From an uncultured Opitutales bacterium (GTDB lineage Bacteria > Verrucomicrobiota > Verrucomicrobiia > Opitutales > Intestinicryptomonadaceae): a stretch of DNA of 41,523 bases. Shown here piece by piece: positions 34,133 through 41,523 of this stretch. Where the stretch lies: contig URJY01000017.1 of the NCBI GenBank assembly GCA_900548275.1, forward strand, positions 1 to 41,523, read 5' to 3'. The position numbers were made by a program, and so were the translations under genes. The notes beneath the pieces were generated by a model, which ran no database searches, had not been told where the DNA came from, and saw only the letters and a program-made list of their open reading frames with translations. Each line of letters begins with the position of its first letter. The first letter of the stretch is position 1.

Positions 34133-37100
34133 ATGTTAGCAAAAATCCTCAAACTTTTCGCAGGCAGCCACTACAAAAAATTCTATAAAAAGGCGCGCCC
34201 GATAGTCGCAAAAATCAACGCAATCGAAGAGCAGTACCAGAAGCTCACCGACGAACAACTCAAGGCGAAAACCGAAGAGTTCAAACAACGCTACGCAAAC
34301 GGCGAATCGCTCGACTCCCTCCTGCCCGAAGCGTTCGCGGCGGTCAAGAACGCCGCCCGCAGGCTCTGCGGCAAAAAAGTCGAAGTGTGCGGCCACGAAA
34401 TCGAATGGCAGATGGTGCACTACGACGTGCAGCTTATCGGCGGCATCGCCCTCCATCAGAACAAAATCGCCGAAATGGCGACTGGCGAAGGCAAAACGCT
34501 TGTCGCAACCCTGCCGCTCTACCTCAACGCCATCACGGGCAAGGGCTGCCACTTGGTGACGGTCAACGAATACCTCGCCAAGCGCGACTCCGAATGGATG
34601 GGCTACCTCTACAACTTCCTCGGCATCTCGGTTTCGTGGATTTACAATATGCAGGATATGGCGGAAAAAGCCAGAGCCTACCAAGCCGACATCACCTACG
34701 GCACGGCAAGCGAATTCGGCTTCGACTACCTGCGCGACAACGGCATGGCGGGCAGCAAGGAAGCCCAAGTGCAACGCCCCCACTACTACTGCATAGTCGA
34801 CGAAGTGGACTCCATCCTCATCGACGAAGCGCGCACGCCGCTTATCATTTCGGGACCCATTCAGGAAGACCACGAACCGCCCTTCAACGAACTCAAGCCC
34901 GCAATCGAGGGCGTCGTAAAGCTTCAGGTTGCGCTCTGCAACAAGCTCATCAACCAAGTCAAGGCGGCGGCAGAATCGGGCGCGGAAATCGACGAGCCCA
35001 CAATCATCAAGATGTGGCAGGTGAAAATGGGCGCACCCAAGAACCGCATTCTGCGCCAGCTGATGGAAAACCCCGACCTGCGCAAAAAGCTCGACAAAAT
35101 CGATATGGAGATGGCGTCCGACCTGCGCAAGTTCGACCGCTTCAAGTTCAAGGAGGAGCTTTACTACACAATCGATGAAAAGCAGCACACGAGCGACCTT
35201 ACCGAGCGCGGACGCAACGCCGTCGCCCCGCAAAACCCCGACGCGTTCGTTCTGCCCGACCTGCCCACGATTTTCGTCAACATCGACTCCGACAAATCGC
35301 TCGACGTGCAGAAACGCCAAGAGCTGAAGATGAAAGCCGAAGACGATTTCATCAGACTTTCCGAATACATCCACTGCATCAGCCAGCTTCTCCGCGCGTA
35401 CTCGATTTACGAAAAGGACATCGAATACGTCGTGCAGGACGGCAAGGTGCACATCGTGGATCCAAATACGGGGCGCATAATGTACGGCCGCCGTTGGAGC
35501 GAGGGTCTCCACCAAGCGGTGGAGGCAAAGGAGGGCGTGCAGATTGAAAAGGAGACGAAAACCTACGCCACAATCACAATCCAAAACTACTTCCGACTCT
35601 ACGAAAAGCTCGCGGGCATGACGGGCACGGCGGAAACCGAGGCGCAGGAATTCCACGACATCTACGGGCTCAACGTGATGGCGATTCCCACAAACAAGCC
35701 CTGCCGCAGAATCGACAAAAACGACGTAATCTTCAAAACGCGCCGCGAAAAATACAACGCCGCCATCGACGAAATCCAAGCCGCACATATGCGCGGGCAG
35801 CCCGTGCTCGTCGGCACGGCGTCGGTCGAAGCCAGCGAAGTGCTCAGCAGAATGCTCAAGCGCAAGGGCATAGAACACACGGTTCTGAACGCAAAGCACC
35901 ACCAACAGGAAGCCGAAATCGTCGCGCAGGCGGGACAGCGCGGGGCGGTTACAATCGCCACGAATATGGCGGGGCGCGGCACCGACATCAAACTCGGCGA
36001 GGGCGTCAACGAACTCGGCGGGCTTTATGTGCTCGGCACGGAACGCCACGAATCGCGCCGAATCGACCGCCAGCTGCGCGGACGCTGCGCGCGTCAGGGC
36101 GACAACGGGCTTTCGAAATTCCTCGTATCGCTCGAAGACGACCTGCTCCGAATTTTCGGCAGCGGCCCGCTCGCGCGAATCCTGCAAAAGACATTCCAAG
36201 AGGGGCAGCCGCTCGACCACCCGCTTCTGAACCGCTCGATAGAGCGTGCCCAAAAGACGGTCGAAAACCAGAACTACTCCATGCGCAAACGCCTGCTCCA
36301 ATACGACGACGTTCTGAACAAGCAGCGCGAAATCGTCTACGGTCTGCGCAACGAAACGCTCCAGACCGACGACCCCCGCAAGCTCGTATTCGACTTCATC
36401 TGCGACGAACTCGACGAACGCGTCGCGGCAATCGCCCCCAACGGCTCGGCTCCCGAACCCGCCGACCTGCAGGTATTCTGCAGCTGGATTACAAGCCGCT
36501 TCCCCATCGCAATCATCCCCGAACAGCTCGGGGGAAAATCGCCCGAGGAAATCACGAACATCGTCGTCGAGGAAATCCGCGCCCTCTATAAAATACGCGA
36601 GGAAATCGAAGACCCCGAAGCCCTCAAGGCAATCGAACGCTTCGTGCTTATGCGCGCGCTCGACAAAAACTGGCAGGACCACCTCACCGAAATGGAAGAC
36701 CTGCGCCGAAGCATCGGTCTGCGCGGATACGGTCAGAAAGACCCGCTCAACGAGTACAAGGGCGAGGCGTACAAATGCTTCGAATCGCTGATGGGAAGAA
36801 TCCGCAACGACGTATGTATGGGAATCTTCCGCAGCGCATCGAGCCTCGACGCGCTTCAGGCGATGATTGCCCGCGTACAACAGAAAGTCGCACAGGCGGG
36901 CGACGCGGCACAGGCGCGCGCCGAAGAGCACCAAGCGCAGGCCGCGGCAATTCCCGAACCGGAACAGCCGAATGAAGAGCCGAAGAAGGAAATCGAACTG
37001 CCGAAAATCGAAGCGCGCATAGAGCTACCGAAAATCGGACGCAACGACAACGTCGTGATTGAAAAGAACGGCGAAGTCAAAACGATGAAGTTCAAAAAGG

Positions 37101-37156
37101 CTGAATCGCTGATTCTCGACGGGGGCTGGCGACTCGTAAAATGGGAAAGACAATAA
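34133..37156 (+). CDS. secA: Preprotein translocase ATPase SecA
   Basis: SecA is the motor that pushes unfolded preproteins through SecYEG. The 1007-residue protein has the Walker A box MATGEGKT (about residues 115-122), the DEAD-type box DEVDSILIDEARTPLI (about 222-237), the preprotein-crosslinking region with extra helical sequence (about 260-400), a second nucleotide domain with IATNMAGRGTDIKLGEGV and DRQLRGRCARQGD, and the helical scaffold and wing domains. The C-terminus is low-complexity (Ala/Glu/Pro) and ends LDGGWRLVKWERQ; it lacks the Cys-rich zinc-binding tail that docks SecB in proteobacteria. Translation initiates from a poor Shine-Dalgarno (AGAAAAAG). Its end overlaps the lnt start by 16 bases. 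Confidence 0.97.
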   Translation: MLAKILKLFAGSHYKKFYKKARPIVAKINAIEEQYQKLTDEQLKAKTEEFKQRYANGESLDSLLPEAFAAVKNAARRLCGKKVEVCGHEIEWQMVHYDVQLIGGIALHQNKIAEMATGEGKTLVATLPLYLNAITGKGCHLVTVNEYLAKRDSEWMGYLYNFLGISVSWIYNMQDMAEKARAYQADITYGTASEFGFDYLRDNGMAGSKEAQVQRPHYYCIVDEVDSILIDEARTPLIISGPIQEDHEPPFNELKPAIEGVVKLQVALCNKLINQVKAAAESGAEIDEPTIIKMWQVKMGAPKNRILRQLMENPDLRKKLDKIDMEMASDLRKFDRFKFKEELYYTIDEKQHTSDLTERGRNAVAPQNPDAFVLPDLPTIFVNIDSDKSLDVQKRQELKMKAEDDFIRLSEYIHCISQLLRAYSIYEKDIEYVVQDGKVHIVDPNTGRIMYGRRWSEGLHQAVEAKEGVQIEKETKTYATITIQNYFRLYEKLAGMTGTAETEAQEFHDIYGLNVMAIPTNKPCRRIDKNDVIFKTRREKYNAAIDEIQAAHMRGQPVLVGTASVEASEVLSRMLKRKGIEHTVLNAKHHQQEAEIVAQAGQRGAVTIATNMAGRGTDIKLGEGVNELGGLYVLGTERHESRRIDRQLRGRCARQGDNGLSKFLVSLEDDLLRIFGSGPLARILQKTFQEGQPLDHPLLNRSIERAQKTVENQNYSMRKRLLQYDDVLNKQREIVYGLRNETLQTDDPRKLVFDFICDELDERVAAIAPNGSAPEPADLQVFCSWITSRFPIAIIPEQLGGKSPEEITNIVVEEIRALYKIREEIEDPEALKAIERFVLMRALDKNWQDHLTEMEDLRRSIGLRGYGQKDPLNEYKGEAYKCFESLMGRIRNDVCMGIFRSASSLDALQAMIARVQQKVAQAGDAAQARAEEHQAQAAAIPEPEQPNEEPKKEIELPKIEARIELPKIGRNDNVVIEKNGEVKTMKFKKAESLILDGGWRLVKWERQ

Positions 37157-39027
37157 AATTGGCGAATGCGGCGGCGGTAATTGCCGTCGCATTTTCTTTT
37201 GCGCTTTACGTAGTCTCGTTCGAGCCGTTCGGCGTTGCGGAATTCGCCTACGTTTTCGCAGTGCCTGCAATTCTGGCGTGCCGCTTCCTCTGCGGCAAAA
37301 CCGACGCGCGAACCGAATCGGAAAACCGCTCGGCATATCTCGACGAACTGGCGCGCTGCGGACTGCCCACTTCCGCGCCCGAAAAAACCGACGCCGCAAA
37401 CGCGCAAAAAAACCGCGCCTCGGGCGGAAAAATCTGGCGCATATCAACCGCGCTTTTCACGTTCGCGGCGTGGTGCGCAATACTGGCGTGGCTGCGGCAC
37501 GTCTACCCGCCTGCGGGCTACGCGGCGGTCGTATTTCTGGCGGCGGCGGTCGGCGCATTCGTGTACCCGTGGTTCGCGCTGCTGCCAAGCCTGCTACCGT
37601 CCCTGCGCGAAAGCCAAAGCTCGCGGCTGATAAAACTTTTCGGCGCGGCTTCGCTTTGGGTCGTGCTCGAGTGGCTGCGCTCGTGGATGTTCACGGGCTT
37701 CCCGTGGGCGTTGCTGGCGCACTCGCAATGGATGCGTCCGGTTTCGATTCAAACGGCGGAGTACGGCGGGGTCTGGATTGTCTCGTTCATCCTGATTTTC
37801 TTCAATCTGGCGGTCGCCGAATACGTCTACAGACTTTTCGAAACGCACCGCTGGCGGCTGAAAAACAACTTCGCGGGCAAGCCGCCGTTCGCGAAGTTCG
37901 CCCCCGAATTTTACGTCGCACTCGTACTGGCGATGTCGGGCGTGTGGATTTACCTTTCGAAAATGCCGCGCCCCGAAAACCGCGAAATTCCGTTCACCGC
38001 GGGAATGGTGCAAACCGATTTCGCGGGAATCCTGAAGTGGAACAAATCGCTGGCGGACGAAAACCTCAAGGTAATCGAAAGGCTTACCGACGGGCTGAAA
38101 ACGGCAAGGGTCGATGTCATACTCTGGCCCGAAGCGGCAACCCCGCCCTACTGGCCGGTAATCGGCACGCCCGATATGCGCCTGTGGATTGAGCAACTGT
38201 CGAAGCGCAACAACACGCCGATTCTGATGGGCAATATGGCGTACGACTACTCCGACAACTCGGCGCAGGGCGGCGCATTCGCAGTATCGCCCGAAGCGGG
38301 GCTTTCCGAAAAATTCTACGCCAAGCGGCACCTTGTCCCGTTCGGCGAATACACACCCGAATGGTGCAAGTGGATTGGCAAAGTCGTGCCGACGGGCAAT
38401 ATGAAAGCGGGCGAAAAACCCGTCCTGCTCGATTTGAAAATTGCGGGCAAAAACTACAAAATAGGTTCGATGATTTGCTACGAAGACATCTTCCCCGCCC
38501 TCGGGCGCGAGATGGCGCGCGGCGGCGCGAACCTGCTTTTCGTCTGCACAAACGACTCTTGGTACGGGCGCGAGGGCGGCGCGTGGCAGCACGGCGCACA
38601 CTCGGCATTTCAGGCGGTCGCAACGCGCCTGCCGCTTCTGCGCTCGTCGAACAACGGGATGAGCGCGGTCTTCGACCAGTACGGCGCAATGCGCCCCGCC
38701 TTCGACCTCAAAAACCCCGACGGCACAACGTGGGACGCCTCAACGCCCGCGCCCGAACCCGCGCTTAAAGTCTCGGACGCCTCGGGCAACCGAATCGACC
38801 CGCACACCCTCGCCGTGAAACGCTCCGCCCCCCTGCTCGACTCGAACAACTCGATATACTTTAGGGGCGCGGGCTACGCCGACGTCGCCTACTACAAGAA
38901 CTTCAAGGCTGGCGACACATTCTACGTCAGACACGGCGACTGGTTCGTCGGGCTGTGCTTCGCCAACTTGGCGTACCTGTTGATTCGCAGAATTTTCGGG
39001 CGCAAAAAGGTTTTGCGCAGAAATTAA
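37141..39027 (+). CDS. lnt: Apolipoprotein N-acyltransferase
   Basis: Lnt adds the third acyl chain to the N-terminal Cys of lipoproteins in the inner membrane. The 628-residue protein has about seven N-terminal hydrophobic segments, then the nitrilase-like periplasmic domain with the catalytic triad: E331 (in LWPEAATP), K395 (in KRHLVPFGEYTP) and C446 (in MICYEDIFP). NDSWYG and RSSNNGMSA motifs follow, and a last membrane segment lies near the C-terminus. It is about 115 residues longer than E. coli Lnt, partly from a charged cytoplasmic loop at about residues 58-95 and partly from an extended C-terminal region. It starts inside the end of secA, so the two are probably translated together. 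The predicted lipoprotein in the dcw cluster would be a substrate. Confidence 0.94.
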   Translation: MGKTIKLANAAAVIAVAFSFALYVVSFEPFGVAEFAYVFAVPAILACRFLCGKTDARTESENRSAYLDELARCGLPTSAPEKTDAANAQKNRASGGKIWRISTALFTFAAWCAILAWLRHVYPPAGYAAVVFLAAAVGAFVYPWFALLPSLLPSLRESQSSRLIKLFGAASLWVVLEWLRSWMFTGFPWALLAHSQWMRPVSIQTAEYGGVWIVSFILIFFNLAVAEYVYRLFETHRWRLKNNFAGKPPFAKFAPEFYVALVLAMSGVWIYLSKMPRPENREIPFTAGMVQTDFAGILKWNKSLADENLKVIERLTDGLKTARVDVILWPEAATPPYWPVIGTPDMRLWIEQLSKRNNTPILMGNMAYDYSDNSAQGGAFAVSPEAGLSEKFYAKRHLVPFGEYTPEWCKWIGKVVPTGNMKAGEKPVLLDLKIAGKNYKIGSMICYEDIFPALGREMARGGANLLFVCTNDSWYGREGGAWQHGAHSAFQAVATRLPLLRSSNNGMSAVFDQYGAMRPAFDLKNPDGTTWDASTPAPEPALKVSDASGNRIDPHTLAVKRSAPLLDSNNSIYFRGAGYADVAYYKNFKAGDTFYVRHGDWFVGLCFANLAYLLIRRIFGRKKVLRRN

Positions 39028-39029
39028 AA

Positions 39030-39060
39030 AAATCGGATTGCCTATCCGACAATCCGATTT
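39030..39060. terminator. Bidirectional terminator between lnt and prlC
   Basis: AAATCGGATTG (39030-39040) and CAATCCGATTT (39050-39060) form an 11-pair stem around a nine-base loop. The minus strand has a run of seven T after the hairpin, the plus strand a shorter one, so it should work best for the minus-strand oligopeptidase gene, but it also closes the lnt unit. Confidence 0.85.
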
Positions 39061-39089
39061 TCACACATACACAAGCCACGCGCATCATA

Positions 39090-39129
39090 AACCGAATATC
39101 CGCAATGCCTGAGCCTGTCAAATTCGGTT
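39090..39129. other. Inverted repeat downstream of the oligopeptidase gene
   Basis: AACCGAAT (39090-39097) and ATTCGGTT (39122-39129) are eight-base inverted repeats with a 24-base loop. It may add to the terminator at 39030-39060; no T-run follows directly. Confidence 0.4.
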
Positions 39130-39148
39130 GAAAAATGCCGATTTTTAT

Positions 39149-41182
39149 CTATTTCAATTCAATCGAGCGGGCGACCAACGCACCGACATCGGGGTCGCGC
39201 CCCATAAAGTTTCGGAACGCCTCGTCGGGGTCTATCGTATTGCCGACGCGCAAAACCTTTTCGGCAAACTCGCGCCCCGTCTTCGGATTCAGCACGCCCT
39301 CGCGCTCGAAACGCGTGAACGCGTCGGCATCCAAAACCTCCGCCCACTTGTAGGAATAGTAGCCCGCCGCATACCCAACGCTCTCGCCGAAAAGGTGCGT
39401 AAAACGCGGAAGAATCGACGGCGACGGTTCGGACGTGTCGCGCGAATAAACCGCCAAAGTCTTCGCAGACTCGCCCTCGATGCTCGGCGCGTCGAGATAG
39501 CGGCGCGGATTGATGTGCATATCCAAATCTATTTTCGCAAACGAAAGCTGGCGCATGGAAGCTGAAGCTCCCATAAATTTTTTCGAAGCCTCGTACTTTT
39601 CGAAAAGCCCTTCGGGCAGAAGTTCGCCCGTCTTCCAGTGGCACGCAAAAATGTCGAGACAGTTCTTGAACCTGCACCAGTTCTCCATTATCTGCGACGG
39701 CAGCTCCACGAAATCCCACGCGACATCGCGCAAACCGATTTCGGGCGAATCCATCATAAAGAAGTGGATTAAGTGCCCGAACTCGTGGAAGAGCGTCTCG
39801 ACCTCGTCGATTGAAAGAAGCGGCGGCTCGCCGTCCGCGCCCTCGGTGACGTTGGCGGCAATCAAGCCGAGCGCGGGCGAACCGCCGTCGCGCTGCGAAA
39901 GCAGATTCATCCACGCGCCCGCGCGCTTTTGCCCGCGCGGGAAAAAGTCGGCATAGAAAAGCCCGAGCAAACCGCCGTCCTCTGCGCGGACTTCGTAAAG
40001 CGCGACGGAGTCGTGCCACGCGTCGGCGGGACGCTCCGAACGCCTCACATCAAGCCCGTAAAGCGTGTTGCAGATTTTGAACATACCGCCCATCACCGCG
40101 TCGAGCGGGAAATACGGACGCAACTTTTCGGGGTCGAAACCGTACTTCGCCGCGCGGAGCTTTTCCGAAACATAAGCAACGCGCCACGGCGGCATTTTTT
40201 CGTCCGCGCCGAGATAGCCGTTTTCGCGGGCGAAGGAAATCAGCACGTCCCATTCGGCGCGGAACGGCTCCTCGAACTTTTCGGTCAGCGAATCGACGAA
40301 CTTTTCGGCAGTCGCGCCGTTCTTCGCCATCCTGCGCTCGAGCACAACATCGGCAAAATTCGCGCGCGAAAGCAGCGCGGCATCCTCGGCGCGAAGCTCG
40401 AGAATCCGACGCATCGTCTCCCAATTCGAAAATTCGCCATCGGAAGCCACGGCGGTAAACGCCCGCCACAACTTTTCGCGCAGCGCGTCGCTGTCGGCAT
40501 ACGTCATAAAGGGCACATACGAGGGCTGCTCGAGCGTGAACGCCCATCCGTCGAAACCCTTTTCGCGCGCCTTTTTCTTCGCGAGCGCAACGGCGGTTTG
40601 CGGAAGCCCCTTGAGGTCGGCTTCGTTGTCGATTCGCAGGACGAACGCCTTCGTCGAATCGAGCACATTCTCGGAAAACTTCTGCGTCTTGAGGGCAAGC
40701 TGCGCGTCGATTTCGCGCAGACGCGTTTTTTTGTCGGCGGGCAAGTTCGCGCCGCTCAACTCGAAATCGAGCATAGTCTCGTCGAATAGCCGCTTTTTGT
40801 CGCCCGAAAGCGACTTTGCTTCGGCAGTCTCGGCGAACTTCTTGACGGCGGCAAAAAGCTTTTCGTCCAAGTCGATGGCGGAATAAAAATCGGTGACCTC
40901 GGGAGTGAGAGCGTTGAGCACGTCGCGCAACTCGGGAGAATCGGCAACACTCTGCAGGTGGTTGAGATAAACCCAAGCCCTGTCGAGCGAATCGGTGGCG
41001 CGGTCGAGCGCGCGGACGGTATTGGCATACGTCGGCACTTCCGAACCGTCCGCAATGCGGCGGACACGCTCGAGATTGTCCCGAGCCTCGCCGAGAGCCG
41101 CGCGGATGTCCGCGGCGGCGCGTTCGGGCTTCATAGCCCCCCACGACGGGGGAACAACTTCCTGTAAAAAACCTTCTTTCAT
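39149..41182 (-). CDS. prlC: M3-family oligopeptidase (oligopeptidase A-like)
   Basis: A 677-residue cytoplasmic zinc metallopeptidase of the thimet oligopeptidase family, closest in length to E. coli oligopeptidase A (680). The zinc motif H466-E467-F-G-H470 lies in ETLFHEFGHLIHFF, and the third ligand region is the DFVELPSQIMENWC segment after it. The N-terminal half is helical, as expected for the channel that admits only peptides. Oligopeptidase A degrades cleaved signal peptides and other short peptides, which fits the nearby lepB, secA and lnt genes. I start at the ATG at 41182 (MKEGFLQEVVPPSW); the frame open to 41221 adds a basic segment. No Shine-Dalgarno is evident. Hairpin repeats lie upstream. 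Confidence 0.93.
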   Translation of the reverse strand: MKEGFLQEVVPPSWGAMKPERAAADIRAALGEARDNLERVRRIADGSEVPTYANTVRALDRATDSLDRAWVYLNHLQSVADSPELRDVLNALTPEVTDFYSAIDLDEKLFAAVKKFAETAEAKSLSGDKKRLFDETMLDFELSGANLPADKKTRLREIDAQLALKTQKFSENVLDSTKAFVLRIDNEADLKGLPQTAVALAKKKAREKGFDGWAFTLEQPSYVPFMTYADSDALREKLWRAFTAVASDGEFSNWETMRRILELRAEDAALLSRANFADVVLERRMAKNGATAEKFVDSLTEKFEEPFRAEWDVLISFARENGYLGADEKMPPWRVAYVSEKLRAAKYGFDPEKLRPYFPLDAVMGGMFKICNTLYGLDVRRSERPADAWHDSVALYEVRAEDGGLLGLFYADFFPRGQKRAGAWMNLLSQRDGGSPALGLIAANVTEGADGEPPLLSIDEVETLFHEFGHLIHFFMMDSPEIGLRDVAWDFVELPSQIMENWCRFKNCLDIFACHWKTGELLPEGLFEKYEASKKFMGASASMRQLSFAKIDLDMHINPRRYLDAPSIEGESAKTLAVYSRDTSEPSPSILPRFTHLFGESVGYAAGYYSYKWAEVLDADAFTRFEREGVLNPKTGREFAEKVLRVGNTIDPDEAFRNFMGRDPDVGALVARSIELK

Positions 41183-41300
41183 AAAAAAACGTCGGATGTT
41201 ATGCAGGCATAACCTGCGCATTTTCGGCGATTGATTTCGCCCGCAATCAGTATGAATACTACTTTCGGCGTTTGCAGACTTTTGTAAACAAAAAAGCCCC

Positions 41301-41375
41301 GTTTTTTATAACTGTGATTATGCGCGGCAACTATAGTTGCCGCTTTCCCGTTTCTTCCGCATTACCTGCGGTAAT
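41301..41375 (-). repeat. Hairpin repeat upstream of prlC, inner copy
   Basis: On the minus strand the unit begins with a hairpin ATTACC-GCA-GGTAAT (41361-41375), continues through GCGGAAGAAACGGGAAA, then a perfect 20-base palindrome GCGGCAACTATAGTTGCCGC (41324-41343), and ends in CACAGTTATAAAAAAC (41301-41316). It matches the lepA-upstream unit in order and sequence, and its tail points towards prlC. Confidence 0.8.
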
Positions 41376-41397
41376 CGCTTGTTTGGAATTATCACAC

Positions 41398-41426
41398 AAA
41401 AAAAGACACCGCAAGTTCGCGATGCC
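41398..41426 (-). terminator. Minus-strand intrinsic terminator or attenuator
   Basis: GGCATCGC and GCGGTGTC (minus strand; 41405-41426) form an eight-pair stem with two G-T pairs around GAACTT, followed by seven T. It lies between two repeat copies, upstream of prlC. It could end a gene to the right of the window or attenuate prlC transcription. Confidence 0.7.
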
Positions 41427-41446
41427 TCTAAGAGTTCGAATAGTGG

Positions 41447-41514
41447 GTTTTTTATATCTGTGTTTAAGCGGCGCGGCTATAACCGCGCCTTTCCTGTTTC
41501 TTCCGCATTGGGCG
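41447..41514 (-). repeat. Hairpin repeat upstream of prlC, outer copy
   Basis: On the minus strand the unit has AATGCGGAAGAAACAGGAAA, a seven-pair hairpin GGCGCGG-TTATAG-CCGCGCC (41470-41489), and the tail CACAGATATAAAAAAC (41447-41462). Flanks and tail match the inner copy; the stem sequence differs but keeps its pairing. The unit may run beyond the window edge. Confidence 0.78.
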
Positions 41515-41523
41515 TTTTTCAAA

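Noticed and set aside
34136..36934. 932-codon open frame antisense to secA
   Set aside because: It mirrors secA codons in GC-rich DNA, has no domain signature and is rich in Val, Phe, His and Arg as expected of an antisense shadow.
41405..41445. tRNA-like TTCGAAT near the right edge
   Set aside because: The flanking bases do not form a T-arm or acceptor stem; the neighbouring hairpin with seven T is a terminator.
41331..41522. 63-codon minus-strand frame at the right edge
   Set aside because: It lies entirely within the hairpin repeats and terminator and has no ribosome site.

Overview
The window is a 41.5-kb piece of a GC-rich bacterial chromosome, most likely from a Verrucomicrobiota bacterium of the Opitutae type. 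That placement is inference from gene order and protein style: a complete mraZ-to-ftsZ division and cell-wall (dcw) cluster with a LysM lipoprotein gene between murD and ftsW, a meso-DAP type MurE, an OprO/P-like porin, a DUF5107-TPR protein and an unusually divergent FtsZ. I see no rRNA, tRNA, CRISPR array, insertion sequence or phage gene.

Layout. 1-1398 holds a tandem heptamer repeat and a minus-strand porin, divergent from the cluster. 1580-20319 is the dcw cluster on the plus strand: mraZ, rsmH, ftsL, ftsI, murE, murF, mraY, murD, a LysM lipoprotein, ftsW, murG, murC, ddl, ftsQ, ftsA, ftsZ. Most junctions overlap by 1-4 bases or have very short gaps, so it reads as one operon. It begins with four TGG boxes at exact 10-bp spacing (the MraZ operator), and murB is not in it. 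20401-22100 is a two-gene minus-strand operon (PIG-L deacetylase and NagB deaminase), followed by an outer-membrane protein (minus), an iron alcohol dehydrogenase (plus), and an exported superoxide dismutase overlapping an HdeD-like membrane protein (minus). 25968-29270 encodes a 1100-residue DUF5107-TPR exported protein facing an AraC-type regulator.

From 30570 the plus strand carries an export and lipoprotein block: lepA, lepB (signal peptidase I with a large insertion), a small exported protein, secA and lnt. The last gene is a minus-strand M3 oligopeptidase (prlC-like). All four convergent gene junctions are closed by a single hairpin with an A-tract on one side and a T-tract on the other, suited to stopping transcription from both sides.

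Most interesting observation: the 117-codon gene just upstream of secA looks like a functional analogue of E. coli secM. It has its own promoter, encodes a Sec-type signal sequence, and ends in Ile-Arg-Ala-Pro-Ser-Ala-Ala-stop, recalling the SecM (IRAGP) and RAPP-type arrest motifs. Its last four codons can pair through a perfect 10-bp stem with a segment just upstream of the secA start. A stalled ribosome would open that stem. This is a hypothesis from sequence. Other items worth a look are the altered FtsZ nucleotide and catalytic loops, a strongly acidic tail on MurF, and a family of hairpin repeats upstream of lepA and prlC whose conserved tails point at those genes.
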